Of a stretch of 64,000 nucleotides of DNA, positions 9,847 to 19,600 are shown one piece after another. This DNA is from Bacteroides congonensis (lineage in GTDB: Bacteria; Bacteroidota; Bacteroidia; Bacteroidales; Bacteroidaceae). The notes beneath the pieces were generated by a model. The model was not told the origin of the DNA. It made no database searches and worked only from the letters and a program-made list of their open reading frames with translations. The stretch lies in the NCBI RefSeq assembly GCF_900130125.1, contig NZ_FQXY01000010.1, positions 372,001-436,000 of the forward strand, written 5' to 3'. The stretch's first letter is position 1; each line of letters begins with the position of its first letter. The position numbers and the translations under genes are program-made.

Positions 9847-11157
9847 ATGGACGAGATAGTACAATTCGATTTCCCGACAGATTCACCGAAAATCATCAAA
9901 GTGATTGGTGTAGGTGGTGGTGGTGGTAACGCTGTAAACCACATGTACCGGGAAGGTATCCATGATGTAACGTTCGTTCTTTGCAACACGGACAACCAGG
10001 CACTGGCCGAATCACCCGTCCCGGTGAAACTGCAACTGGGCCGTAGCATCACCCAAGGGCTTGGAGCCGGCAACCGTCCCGAACGGGCACGCGACGCCGC
10101 CGAAGAAAGCATAGAAGATATCAAAAGCCAACTGAACGACGGCACCAAGATGGTATTCATCACCGCCGGAATGGGAGGAGGAACCGGAACCGGAGCCGCC
10201 CCTGTCATTGCCCGCATCGCGAAGGAAATGGATATCCTGACTGTCGGTATCGTCACCATCCCCTTTATCTTCGAAGGAGAGAAGAAAATCATCCAGGCAC
10301 TGGACGGCGTGGAACGCATCGCCCAGCATGTTGACGCCCTGTTGGTTATCAACAACGAACGCCTGCGCGAAATATATGCCGACCTTACCTTTATGAACGC
10401 CTTCGGCAAAGCCGATGATACCCTCTCGATTGCCGCCAAGAGCATTGCCGAAATTATCACCATGCGTGGTACGGTCAACCTGGACTTTGCCGATGTCAAG
10501 ACCATCCTGAAAGATGGTGGCGTAGCCATCATGAGTACCGGATTCGGCGAAGGAGAAAACCGTGTCACCAAGGCCATAGACGATGCCCTGCACTCTCCGT
10601 TGCTCAATAATAATGATATCTTCAACGCCAAGAAGGTAATGCTGAACGTATCTTTCTGCCCGTCATCGGAACTGATGATGGAAGAAATGAACGAGATACA
10701 TGAGTTCATGAGCAAATTCCGCGAAGGTGTAGAAGTTATTTGGGGTGTTGCTATCGACAACTCGCTGGATACAAAGGTGAAAATTACCGTATTGGCAACC
10801 GGATTCGGTGTGGAAGACGTTCCCGGAATGGACACGCTGCACGCTGCACGCAGTCAGGAAGAGGAAGAACGCCAGTTGCAACTGGAAGAGGAAAAAGAAA
10901 AGAACAAAGAGCGTATCCGCAAGGCATATGGCGAAAGTGCCAGCAACATCGGAAGCAAGAGTCTCCGCAAACGCCGCCACATCTATCTCTTCAACACGGA
11001 AGATTTGGACAACGACGACATCATCGCTATGGTAGAGGACTCTCCTACGTATATGCGTGACAAGACGACTCTGACTAAGATTCGCACGAAAGCGGCTCTT
11101 GAAGAGGAAGTAGCGACAGAAGAAGCAACAGATGACAACGGAGTCATCACTTTCTGA
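9847..11157 (+). CDS. ftsZ: FtsZ, tubulin-like division GTPase
   Basis: Forms the cytoplasmic Z-ring. The tubulin signature GGGTGTG lies at residues 110-116, after the N-terminal loop GVGGGGGNAVNHM. The T7 synergy loop (NLDFADVK) follows the helix H7 region. The GTPase body ends near residue 320. The rest is a linker rich in Glu, Lys and Arg with a coiled-coil look, ending in a short hydrophobic tail (NGVITF). The 436-residue length is above the approximately 380 of model species because of this tail. A long open frame on the opposite strand here is a codon-bias shadow. Confidence 0.98.
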   Translation: MDEIVQFDFPTDSPKIIKVIGVGGGGGNAVNHMYREGIHDVTFVLCNTDNQALAESPVPVKLQLGRSITQGLGAGNRPERARDAAEESIEDIKSQLNDGTKMVFITAGMGGGTGTGAAPVIARIAKEMDILTVGIVTIPFIFEGEKKIIQALDGVERIAQHVDALLVINNERLREIYADLTFMNAFGKADDTLSIAAKSIAEIITMRGTVNLDFADVKTILKDGGVAIMSTGFGEGENRVTKAIDDALHSPLLNNNDIFNAKKVMLNVSFCPSSELMMEEMNEIHEFMSKFREGVEVIWGVAIDNSLDTKVKITVLATGFGVEDVPGMDTLHAARSQEEEERQLQLEEEKEKNKERIRKAYGESASNIGSKSLRKRRHIYLFNTEDLDNDDIIAMVEDSPTYMRDKTTLTKIRTKAALEEEVATEEATDDNGVITF

Positions 11158-11194
11158 TAACTTATAACATATAAACATCATAACATATAAAGAT

Positions 11195-11644
11195 ATGGAT
11201 TTATTCGACCAAGTCAGCGAAGACATTAAAACCGCAATGAAGGCAAAAGACAAAGTAGCCTTGGAAACTTTGAGAAATATAAAGAAGTTTTTCCTGGAAG
11301 CCAAGACCGCTCCGGGAGCTAACGATACACTGACAAATGACGCAGCCCTCAAGATTATCCAGAAATTAGTGAAACAAGGAAAAGATTCTGCCGAAATCTA
11401 TATCGGACAGGGACGCCAGGATTTGGCTGACATAGAATTGGGTCAGGTAGCCGTTATGGAAAAATTCTTGCCGAAACAAATGTCTGCCGAAGAACTGGAA
11501 GCTGCATTGAAGGAAATCATCGCCGAGGTAGGTGCTACCAGCGGTAAGGATATGGGTAAAGTGATGGGAGTTGCTTCTAAAAAATTGGCAGGACTTGCAG
11601 AAGGACGTGCTATTTCCGCAAAAGTGAAAGAACTTTTGGGATAA
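11195..11644 (+). CDS. GatB/YqeY-domain protein
   Basis: Small cytoplasmic protein of 149 residues matching the YqeY family, which resembles the tail domain of the tRNA-amidotransferase subunit GatB. Visible family traits are LFDQVSEDIKTAMKAKDK at the start, a central helix bundle, FLPKQMSAEELE, and the C-terminal GKVMGVASKKLAG. The cellular role is unclear; an RNA- or tRNA-linked function is only inferred from the domain. It follows ftsZ after 37 bases and is the last gene before the terminator, so it is probably read with the division cluster. Confidence 0.9.
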   Translation: MDLFDQVSEDIKTAMKAKDKVALETLRNIKKFFLEAKTAPGANDTLTNDAALKIIQKLVKQGKDSAEIYIGQGRQDLADIELGQVAVMEKFLPKQMSAEELEAALKEIIAEVGATSGKDMGKVMGVASKKLAGLAEGRAISAKVKELLG

Positions 11645-11738
11645 TCCCCATTCTCTACACATAGTTTTTTATCTGCCATCTGCGACATTTTCGTTTTTAT
11701 ATATTTATAATCAGCCAGTTATAGCGTTGCAGATACCC

Positions 11739-11795
11739 GTTGCAGCTATGTTACAGATTCTTTTATCTGCAACATAGCTGCAACAGTCTTTTTAT
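11739..11795 (+). terminator. Rho-independent terminator after the division cluster
   Basis: Arms 11739-11758 and 11765-11784 pair over 20 bases with one mismatch (GTTGCAGCTATGTT against AACATAGCTGCAAC) around a 6-base loop. GTCTTTTTA follows. The T-run is on the + side only, so it ends transcription from ftsZ/yqeY. A third partial copy of GTTGCAGAT lies just upstream at 11724. Confidence 0.85.
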
Positions 11796-11884
11796 AGTCT
11801 GAAACAGTTGATTCTCCCTATACTTCCAAATCGAAAAGCCAATACATAAAACATCATTTCGCAGTAGAAAAACCATCGTTTCCA

Positions 11885-13366
11885 TTATTTCATACTAAAT
11901 GTATTGAAGGAGTGTGCTTTTAAAGTTACATCTAAAAACTTATCACCCAACTTCACTGTTAAATTCTTCGGCTCGTCATTGAAATTGGCAGCTACAACCA
12001 AATATCTTTTCTCCGGTGTAAGGAATATAACAACAGGCAGTTTATCTTCACCTTTTGCTTTATATTGTAATACTTTAGTTCCCGAAACCACCTTGTTGCT
12101 GAAATGTTTTACTGCATAATACTCTGGAGTATAAGTAACAGAAGCAGTCTTTGAATCTACACGAATCAATGCATTCTGTTTCCAGCCCCAGCCACTTGTC
12201 CCTGCATCACACAAGATAGCATTCCAGAAAGTATATTCCTCACAGCCATTTCCTAAATAATGACTGATTAGGTTGAAAGTATGTTCGGCAGCTTTCCAAT
12301 CGAATGTACCGGAACCACATTCACTTTCAGTCTGCATATATTTATAATTAGGATACTTTTTACGGATTTCAGGGAGAATTTGTCCACCCCACCATTGGAA
12401 ACCGACACCTTCGACAGCATCTTTCATGCGGGGATCAGAAAGAACTTTTTCTACCAGTTCAATACGGTTTGTATTGAGCGTACCCAAATAAACTTGAACA
12501 TCAGGATGCAGTTTCTTTATTGTCGGCGCAAAATATTCCACGTTGAAACGAATAATACCTTCTGGAGTCCATGCACAAGCCGGATAGATGGAATAAGCCC
12601 ACGGCTCATTCTGAAACATTACACGGGAAATAGTAACTCCTTCTTCCTGATAAGCAGATACGAATTTACAGAAGTAATTGGCATAGGCCTGCAAATAACG
12701 AGTATCTTGAATAAAATAGTCATTGACAGCTACCTGCTTGGGATAAAATGTCTTATCTACATTATCAGCTCCTTCATAAAGAGCTATTTCATGCTTAACC
12801 GGCAATTGGTTCACTTCGGCCTTGCTCCTCACAGAATAGTAATGATTGACTTTCATCCAAGAAGGAGGTGACCAAGGAGAAGCCCAAAAAGTCATATCAG
12901 AGTTAATACGTTGAACTCTCTTTATATAGGGTATCAATGTTGTTTTATCACGGTTAATATTGAAATATTTCAATCGGAAATCACCCGGCACCTCATCACA
13001 ACTGTACCAGTTACGAGCATAGTCATTAGCATTCATAGGAATACGTCCCATGGAAAAGCGCAAATCTCCATCAGGAGAAAACAAGTTGTTTAAAACAGCA
13101 TCTTGTTCTTTAAGAGGCAACATATTGAGAGCATCCCAACCTAATTCATTAAAACAAGTTCCCCACTTCTTGAATATCTGGATATTTTCAGTACCATCTA
13201 CTGACAATAAAGGGATATTTTGACTATCTGCCTGTAATCTGATTTTAGCTTCTTTCCAAACATTATTATCTGTACTGCTAATCCAGATAAAAGATTGAGC
13301 ATATATGCTGGAAAAAAACGCTAAAAGAGTTCCCAGTGTACATAATTTCTTTAAATTCATTTTCAT
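11885..13366 (-). CDS. GH30-family glycoside hydrolase
   Basis: Exported retaining glycosidase of the GH30 (glucosylceramidase-like) family. A signal peptide ends near FFSSIYAQS. The (beta/alpha)8 barrel has the acid/base Glu in FQNEPW (residue 254 counting from 13366) and the nucleophile Glu in MQTESECG (residue 347). A C-terminal beta domain follows. GH30 members cut beta-1,6-glucan, beta-glucosyl, beta-xylosyl or fucosyl links, and the sequence alone does not settle which. ATG 13366 is chosen because the frame upstream opens only from TTG and would spoil the signal peptide. It is the last gene of the leftward utilization operon, 51 bases after the sulfatase. Confidence 0.85.
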   Translation of the reverse strand: MKMNLKKLCTLGTLLAFFSSIYAQSFIWISSTDNNVWKEAKIRLQADSQNIPLLSVDGTENIQIFKKWGTCFNELGWDALNMLPLKEQDAVLNNLFSPDGDLRFSMGRIPMNANDYARNWYSCDEVPGDFRLKYFNINRDKTTLIPYIKRVQRINSDMTFWASPWSPPSWMKVNHYYSVRSKAEVNQLPVKHEIALYEGADNVDKTFYPKQVAVNDYFIQDTRYLQAYANYFCKFVSAYQEEGVTISRVMFQNEPWAYSIYPACAWTPEGIIRFNVEYFAPTIKKLHPDVQVYLGTLNTNRIELVEKVLSDPRMKDAVEGVGFQWWGGQILPEIRKKYPNYKYMQTESECGSGTFDWKAAEHTFNLISHYLGNGCEEYTFWNAILCDAGTSGWGWKQNALIRVDSKTASVTYTPEYYAVKHFSNKVVSGTKVLQYKAKGEDKLPVVIFLTPEKRYLVVAANFNDEPKNLTVKLGDKFLDVTLKAHSFNTFSMK

Positions 13367-13417
13367 TAGTATTTTGTTAAGTAATAATTCAAAGCAGGTT
13401 AATGACAATTTATCGAT

Positions 13418-14968
13418 TTAATAAGTTATCCTATTAGGAAATTTTTGTTCCTTACCCCAACTGTCCTCCGACACCTTCAACCAGTTGCCAAGTTCCTTTT
13501 TCAATAGCTTAGCTTGTTTTGCCGGAATCTTTTCCATCTTCAGAGAATGCATTTGGTAGGGATCTTTCAAATTATCAAAAAGCTGATAATTTCCATCTTT
13601 TGTCACCAAATACGAATAACGGCCGGTACGAACACCCTTTTCTTTCTGCTGATAAAAGAATTGAGAGACAGGCTTTTTTACATTCTTATATTTACCAGTA
13701 AGAATGCCTTGCGAATAATCTTTTCCCTTCACTGTTTCGGGTAGTTTGTCTCCAAGATTCATCATACCCAACAAAGTCGGCATAATGTCTATAGCCCCTA
13801 ACATCAGATCGTCCACTCCCGGTTTCAGCTTACCAGGATAACGTATAAAGAACGGAATAGAGAACGATTCATTATAAATCACACTCTTCGCCATACGTCC
13901 GTGACTGCCCATCATTTCTCCATGATCAGCGGTAAATATCAGAATTGTGTTCTCTGTCAAACCTTCTTCATCCAAAACCTTCAATACACGACCTATTTCG
14001 TCGTCCACACTCTTCACTAAAGAGAAATAAATTTTAGCTTGAAATGTCAGTTGTTCCAGGTTTCTCACCTGTGTCCCCTCTCCAAACTTCACATTGGGAC
14101 GAAGCAAGACTTCTTTCGGTTTCAAATTCTTGTAATATTGGTTAAACACCTCTTCCTTGCAATCTGTAAGCCTATGATAAGGTGTGTGAGGCGGATTCAT
14201 ACTCCAAAACAAACTAAAAGGTTTAGATGGGTCCCGTTCCTCTTGTCTATTTCGCAGATAGCTTATTACTACATCTGCTTCTACTTCCGGAGTAAACCGA
14301 CGATAACGAAATGGTTCACCATCCTTCTGTCCACCCACCAGTTCCGGACGATTGGAATAGGCTGTAGCGTTAAAATGACTATCTTTCAACTGCTGGAACC
14401 AATATTTATTACTCTTGCGCCCTCTTCCTTCAGGAATATAGGTATCGTATGGGTATACACAATGCCCACCGGGCGCTTTGTTTGTACCCACGTAGTTATT
14501 TTCCTTATCAAACAAAGCTTCTGTACGATGCCAATGCGTTTTTCCTACATAAGCCGTTTCATAACCGGCTGTCGCAAGCACATCTGTGAAACAAACCAAA
14601 CTATCGGGAATACCATTCTGATTATTCACATGACAGTTACCCGGCACCCCATTCTTCTCCGGAAATGCACCCGTCATCAGCATGGCACGATGAGGACTAC
14701 TCAACGGGCAAGTACTGCACGCCCGATTAAAAACAACACTCTGTTTGGCCAACCTGTCCAAGTTAGGAGTATGAACCGGATCACCTACCGTACTCAGAAC
14801 ATTGCGATATGCCGGATCGCTCCATAAACTCAATGCGTTCAACCGATATTGATCCGAGAAAATATAGACTAGGTTCGGTCGTTGCTCCTGTCCAAGAAGC
14901 TGTGTACACGTTCCTGCAAAAAGAGTTACAGGAAGTCCCCAAATAAGTTTGTGCAAAATTCGTTTCAT
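13418..14968 (-). CDS. Arylsulfatase-type (S1) sulfatase
   Basis: Exported formylglycine-dependent sulfatase that removes sulfate from a sugar. A signal peptide covers about residues 1-27. The first metal-binding Asp is in IFSDQYR. The active-site signature reads PLSSPHRAMLMTG at residues 88-100. The residue to be converted is Ser90, so an anaerobic maturase (anSME) encoded elsewhere is needed. His occupies the spot where the classic signature has Ser/Thr/Ala before Arg. The late motif FTADHGEMMGSHG carries further metal ligands. At 516 residues it is full length. It lies between a SusD gene and GH30, so its substrate is probably an imported or surface-cut sulfated glycan. Confidence 0.92.
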   Translation of the reverse strand: MKRILHKLIWGLPVTLFAGTCTQLLGQEQRPNLVYIFSDQYRLNALSLWSDPAYRNVLSTVGDPVHTPNLDRLAKQSVVFNRACSTCPLSSPHRAMLMTGAFPEKNGVPGNCHVNNQNGIPDSLVCFTDVLATAGYETAYVGKTHWHRTEALFDKENNYVGTNKAPGGHCVYPYDTYIPEGRGRKSNKYWFQQLKDSHFNATAYSNRPELVGGQKDGEPFRYRRFTPEVEADVVISYLRNRQEERDPSKPFSLFWSMNPPHTPYHRLTDCKEEVFNQYYKNLKPKEVLLRPNVKFGEGTQVRNLEQLTFQAKIYFSLVKSVDDEIGRVLKVLDEEGLTENTILIFTADHGEMMGSHGRMAKSVIYNESFSIPFFIRYPGKLKPGVDDLMLGAIDIMPTLLGMMNLGDKLPETVKGKDYSQGILTGKYKNVKKPVSQFFYQQKEKGVRTGRYSYLVTKDGNYQLFDNLKDPYQMHSLKMEKIPAKQAKLLKKELGNWLKVSEDSWGKEQKFPNRITY

Positions 14969-15044
14969 TTCTATTTTAATTTAAACAAAGACTATTTATA
15001 CATTACTTCTTCTGACTTAAACGAACTCGACGAGCTATAAACTA

Positions 15045-15091
15045 ATAACACAGCACCTATGCCCTATAAAAGTAACATAAGGCTGTGTTAT
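15045..15091 (-). promoter_or_regulatory. Intra-operon stem-loop between susD and sulfatase genes
   Basis: Arms 15045-15054 (ATAACACAGC) and 15082-15091 (GCTGTGTTAT) pair perfectly, and the pairing continues inward as CCTATG/CATAAG. On the minus strand it lies between the SusD stop and the sulfatase start and lacks a T-run. An mRNA-stabilising or processing hairpin that sets relative expression is more likely than a full terminator. Confidence 0.6.
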
Positions 15092-15103
15092 ATACAAAAA
15101 CCA

Positions 15104-16786
15104 TTACCAACCCGGATTCTGTCCCAAATTAGGATTTTTGTATTTCTCCGTATTGGAAATCGGATAGAAATACAAGTTGTCCGTCATGTTTCTGGTTTCC
15201 ATCAGGAACTTGGAATATTCAAACTTACCAGCTTCGCCCTTAATAACTTTCACACCATAAATATCAGCAGTCTTATCCAAATCTTTCCAACGACGCACAT
15301 CCCAAAAACGATGTCCTTCAAAAGCTAATTCCACCCGTCGTTCGTTCTTCAGACGTTCTATGAAATCAGCTTTTCCCATACCTGCAGGATAAGGAGGCAT
15401 TTCTACCTTACCACGCGCACGCACTTTATTCACTGCTTCGCGGGCAGTCATAGGATAATCTGCATCCGCATAATCAGGATTTCCAAAAGCATTTATCATT
15501 GCTTCCGCATAATTCAGCAATATTTCAGCATAACGGAACAATACCCAGTTATGTTGCGCTTTAGTAGTCGTGGAACCTGACACAAAACTGATATTGGGAT
15601 TAAGATACTTGTACAGATAATACCCTGTAGTAGTAGCGTTAGTCAAAGGAAGACCATTAGCACCGCCTTCCCATATCTGAAGAGGTGCACCACACCAATT
15701 CATATTATTGTAAGCCACAGTTCTTGCCAGACGTGGGTCACGGTTACTGTAAGGATTGGCTGCCATAGTAGGATCGTTCCAGTCAAATTTGGAACCGTCT
15801 TTCATCTCAAAAGCATCCACCAAGTTCTGTGTGGGACAAGTAGAAGTTTTTCCACCCTCTACTCCCATGGGGAAGTTGGCTTTCTCAAAATCTCCCGTTT
15901 CACCTATACCACGGGCTAAAATCACTTCGGCACATGTGTTGTTCACTTTACGAAACTGAGCTGTAAGATCATCCACTAGCTCATAACCCAACTCAGAAAC
16001 ATTACCGATGATCTCATAAGCAGCGGATGCAGCTTTTTTCCATTTTCCGGCATTATCTTCCGAATAGAGAGGACTTGCCATATAAAGCGTAACTCTAGAC
16101 TTCAATGCCAAGGCTGCCCCCCGAGTGATACGACCAATATCTTTACTAGCAAAACCTTCCGTATAAGTAATAGGCAATTTGCCTTCCGCTGTAATTTCTG
16201 TAAGCTCTTTTATAATGAAGTCCGCTACTAAATCACAACTTTCACGTTCCAAGCTGTTCACCTCGTCCTGAGTGAGCACTGTAGTAACCAACGGCACATC
16301 ATGATAACGCTTAATTAATTCAAAATAATAAAACGCACGAAGAAAGCGTACTTCATAAGGAAAGTTATTAAATTCCTTCATCATATCCTTATACTTCTCT
16401 GCATTTTCCCAGTCCTCAAAAGTCTGTCCTTCAGCCTCCTTCAGATAAAGGTTGGCAGCACGAATGGCTGTATAGTATTCACTCCAGACATCATCTACCA
16501 ATCGATTTGCTGACCAAGTGCCGTTTACAAAATAATGGATAGCTGAAGACTTGTATACATGTACGGCATCGTCTGTTGCCGCATCCTGCATAGCGCCTTC
16601 TGTATTACAAAAATCTTGAGGCAAATAACTGTAAATATTAGTCACCATCTTCTTGGAGCGTTCAAAGCTCGTAAAGATGTTTTCCTTTTGATAGTCGTTT
16701 GACTCATCGCAGTCCATGAAGTCACATCCGCTCAATATGCAGACCGACATAAGTAATGCTATATGTTTCAATTTCATAAGTTTCAT
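15104..16786 (-). CDS. SusD/RagB-like glycan-binding lipoprotein (second pair)
   Basis: Outer-membrane surface lipoprotein that caps its SusC partner and captures glycan. The lipobox is ILSGC with Cys21 when read from ATG 16786. That start is chosen because it is 13 bases after the SusC stop; an upstream in-frame start would overlap SusC and bury the signal peptide. SusD traits are FLRAFYYFELIKRYHDVPLVT near residue 140, the RNERRVELAFEGHRFWDVRRWKD-type segment near the end, and the terminal NPGW that usually closes these proteins. It is paired with the SusC at 16800-19562. Confidence 0.93.
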   Translation of the reverse strand: MKLMKLKHIALLMSVCILSGCDFMDCDESNDYQKENIFTSFERSKKMVTNIYSYLPQDFCNTEGAMQDAATDDAVHVYKSSAIHYFVNGTWSANRLVDDVWSEYYTAIRAANLYLKEAEGQTFEDWENAEKYKDMMKEFNNFPYEVRFLRAFYYFELIKRYHDVPLVTTVLTQDEVNSLERESCDLVADFIIKELTEITAEGKLPITYTEGFASKDIGRITRGAALALKSRVTLYMASPLYSEDNAGKWKKAASAAYEIIGNVSELGYELVDDLTAQFRKVNNTCAEVILARGIGETGDFEKANFPMGVEGGKTSTCPTQNLVDAFEMKDGSKFDWNDPTMAANPYSNRDPRLARTVAYNNMNWCGAPLQIWEGGANGLPLTNATTTGYYLYKYLNPNISFVSGSTTTKAQHNWVLFRYAEILLNYAEAMINAFGNPDYADADYPMTAREAVNKVRARGKVEMPPYPAGMGKADFIERLKNERRVELAFEGHRFWDVRRWKDLDKTADIYGVKVIKGEAGKFEYSKFLMETRNMTDNLYFYPISNTEKYKNPNLGQNPGW

Positions 16787-16799
16787 TCCGCTTAAATTA

Positions 16800-19562
16800 T
16801 TAGAAACGTAAATTAACGCCAAATGTATATTGAGTCATCAACGGATGACCGGTACCTGTCATTTCAGGATCTATCACACCATCCATTTTATCAATGCTGA
16901 ACAAATCGTGTCCACGGGCAAACAGTCTCATATGGTTCACACCGGGTAACTTATTTACCCACTTTTGCGGTAAATCATAATACACTTCCAATGTACGTAA
17001 CTTCAGGTATGAGGCGTCAGCTACCCACAAAGAATTGGTATTATAGTTGTTCTTGGAACCATTATAAGTGAGACGCGGATACTTGCCATCGGGATTACTT
17101 TCCGTCCAACGATTATCATAATAATATTGAGAAACAGTATTATTGTTTACCAGAGGACGATAGATACTGCGTGTATCAAGCATCTGACTATAATTGGCAA
17201 CCCCTTGGAATAAGGCTGTAAATCCTAATCCTTTGTATTCGGCTCCAAGACTGAAACCGTAATAAATCTCAGGACAAACTTTATTATATCCTAATGCTAC
17301 CTGATCATATTCATCAATTACTTTATCACCGTTCTGATCCTTGAATTTCAAGTCACCGGGACGTACTTCATCCAGTATCTGTTTCACTTCACGATTTTCA
17401 ATATCATCCCAACTCTGATAAATCCCCTCCACTTCATAACCAAAATATTGGTTTACAGAATGTCCGGTACGTTTCAAATAATCATACGGACGATACACCT
17501 CATTCATCTCCTTAATCTTATTACGATTGAAACTGAATTGCCCGCTTAACTGATAAGTAACATTTCCTATTTTATCATTCCAATTAGCTGCAACTTCCAC
17601 GCCGTAGCTATTCACAATACCACTGTTTATATCAGGAGCTGCAATACCTAATACAGAGGAAAGAGCGCCATCTCCATCTACTAAAATATCTGTACGATGA
17701 TCATAATAACCATCTATTGATAAAGAAAGACGATTCCATGCCATAAAATCAATACCTGCATTCAACTTATGTGATTTTTCATAAGTTAACCCATCTACAG
17801 CAAGACGAGCCTCTTTCATACCGCTGATGGAAGCCGGTGTTTCACCAAAATAATAACTTCCACCACCACTATATGAACCACGGAAAAGTTGTACACCATA
17901 GTCAGCGCGCCCTGCAATACCATACGAAGCACGAAGTTTCAACATATTCAGCCAGTCAGCTTTAAAAACATTTTCTTCTGAAAGAATCCAACCTGCACCT
18001 ACCGAAGGAAAAATTCCCCATCGATCATCCGGTTCGAGAATACTGGACGCAGAACCTGCCAAAGAGAAATCAAGCAAGTAACGGTTCTTATAAGTATAAT
18101 GAATTTGCCCCACAATATCCATAAAGGCTCTGCCTGCATTCTGCCCACGCTTCATCAGCTTGTCCATACTATAAAACACAGTAGCGTTCAACTTATGATC
18201 AGCCTTCCAAGTACGATCATAATTCAACTGTGCATTGATAGTCAGACGGCGAACCACATCCTTGATACTGCTACTAAAGTCTAAAGCAGTTTCTTCAGTC
18301 AAATTCTTATAAGAATTTTTTTCACCGTCCCAACCCATAATAGCTTGTTCGGTTGCATATTTATGCTGGTTGCGTTCCCAATATCGTGCCTCGTTGTCAA
18401 AACCTAGACGTGCAGTAGCAAACAAACCTTTAGTAATGAAACTCAAGTCCTGTACAAAGTTTATGTCGGCATAGAGATTACGAGTTTGCCCACGTTCATA
18501 ACCAGTATCAGAAATCATAGCTATCGGGTTACTACCATAAATTGAAGTTGCACCCCATCGGCCACCAGAAGTCTTGATAGGCATAGCCCCCGATGGAACT
18601 TTGTACAACATATCAAATATGTCAGCGGTAGTAGTATAAGGACGATTGTCCTCCGCAAAGTTACCACGCATATTAAGCTGCAATTTAGTGGTATTTCCCA
18701 ACTTGATGTCGAGATTGGTCATGAAGTTCAGTTTAGAATACTTAAACTGCGTAGAATATCCTTCATTTTCCTCTGTGGGTTGTAAGATACCTTTATCATT
18801 CAAGTAATTCAACTGGGTAAAATACTGTACGACATCACCACCTCCACGAAGAGAAAAATTCACATTATTACCGAAACTATGGTTTCGAAGCGCTTCGTCC
18901 ACCCAATCCACATTAGGATAAAACTCCGGATAAGTCTGGTCGCGGAAAGCATCCAACTCACGCTGATTGTAACGAGATGTCGTGACGCCGTCATTTCTCA
19001 AGCCTTCATTCATAGACTGAGCATAAGTATAACCATCCACAAATTCCGGTAAACGACGTGGTGTACCCATCTTAAACTCGTAATCGAACGTAATGACAGG
19101 TTTCCCTGCACAACCACGCTTGGTAGTGATAAGAATCACACCGTTAGCGCCACGTACACCATAAAGCGCCAGTGAAGTGGCATCTTTCAGTACACTGACG
19201 GACTCGATATCTTGCACAGCAAGATTATCAATACTACGTTCATAACCATCAATCAATATCAACGGACTCTTACCATTGGTAGTCCCTACACCACGTACAT
19301 AGAGTGTAGCACCGTTTTCCCATTCATTCCCTCCATTCTGCAAAACCTGAAGGCCGGGAATTAATCCAAACAAAGCGTTGGAAGCTACCGTACTGGTACG
19401 GTGACTCAGTTCATCAGCCGTAGCCATGCCACCAGAAGTAGTCGCTTCTTTCTTGCTGAACGAGATACCCCGTCCATAATGCTGTATGCTGTCTGCTACC
19501 TGAGCTGCCGCAATGGAAGAACACAGCAGCCCTGTAATGATTAGCTTTATACTTTTTTCCAT
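16800..19562 (-). CDS. SusC/RagA-like TonB-dependent transporter (second pair)
   Basis: Outer-membrane barrel that imports glycan fragments using TonB energy. After the signal peptide (cut near IAAAQ) comes the plug with LYVRGVGTTNGKSPLILIDGYER and the SusC hallmark LYGVRGANGVILITTKRG. A 22-strand-type barrel then runs to the terminal aromatic NLRF. At 920 residues it is shorter than its neighbour because it lacks the usual N-terminal carboxypeptidase-regulatory-like domain: only about 30 residues separate the signal peptide from the plug. It lies directly upstream of its SusD, 38 bases after the first SusD. Confidence 0.94.
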   Translation of the reverse strand: MEKSIKLIITGLLCSSIAAAQVADSIQHYGRGISFSKKEATTSGGMATADELSHRTSTVASNALFGLIPGLQVLQNGGNEWENGATLYVRGVGTTNGKSPLILIDGYERSIDNLAVQDIESVSVLKDATSLALYGVRGANGVILITTKRGCAGKPVITFDYEFKMGTPRRLPEFVDGYTYAQSMNEGLRNDGVTTSRYNQRELDAFRDQTYPEFYPNVDWVDEALRNHSFGNNVNFSLRGGGDVVQYFTQLNYLNDKGILQPTEENEGYSTQFKYSKLNFMTNLDIKLGNTTKLQLNMRGNFAEDNRPYTTTADIFDMLYKVPSGAMPIKTSGGRWGATSIYGSNPIAMISDTGYERGQTRNLYADINFVQDLSFITKGLFATARLGFDNEARYWERNQHKYATEQAIMGWDGEKNSYKNLTEETALDFSSSIKDVVRRLTINAQLNYDRTWKADHKLNATVFYSMDKLMKRGQNAGRAFMDIVGQIHYTYKNRYLLDFSLAGSASSILEPDDRWGIFPSVGAGWILSEENVFKADWLNMLKLRASYGIAGRADYGVQLFRGSYSGGGSYYFGETPASISGMKEARLAVDGLTYEKSHKLNAGIDFMAWNRLSLSIDGYYDHRTDILVDGDGALSSVLGIAAPDINSGIVNSYGVEVAANWNDKIGNVTYQLSGQFSFNRNKIKEMNEVYRPYDYLKRTGHSVNQYFGYEVEGIYQSWDDIENREVKQILDEVRPGDLKFKDQNGDKVIDEYDQVALGYNKVCPEIYYGFSLGAEYKGLGFTALFQGVANYSQMLDTRSIYRPLVNNNTVSQYYYDNRWTESNPDGKYPRLTYNGSKNNYNTNSLWVADASYLKLRTLEVYYDLPQKWVNKLPGVNHMRLFARGHDLFSIDKMDGVIDPEMTGTGHPLMTQYTFGVNLRF

Positions 19563-19600
19563 AAGGATAGTATGATTACTTTATTCAATAATAAATTATG

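Noticed and set aside
9840-10835. Open frame of 331 codons opposite ftsZ on the minus strand
   Set aside because: It lies wholly inside the clear ftsZ gene, is very Ser/Pro-rich and matches no family; it is a by-product of codon bias.
13367-13408. Longer N terminus for the GH30 gene
   Set aside because: It would start at TTG, places 14 residues before a good signal peptide, and ATG 13366 has a normal setting.
16787-16822. Upstream start of the second SusD overlapping SusC
   Set aside because: It would put hydrophilic residues before the lipoprotein signal; ATG 16786 gives a clean lipobox.
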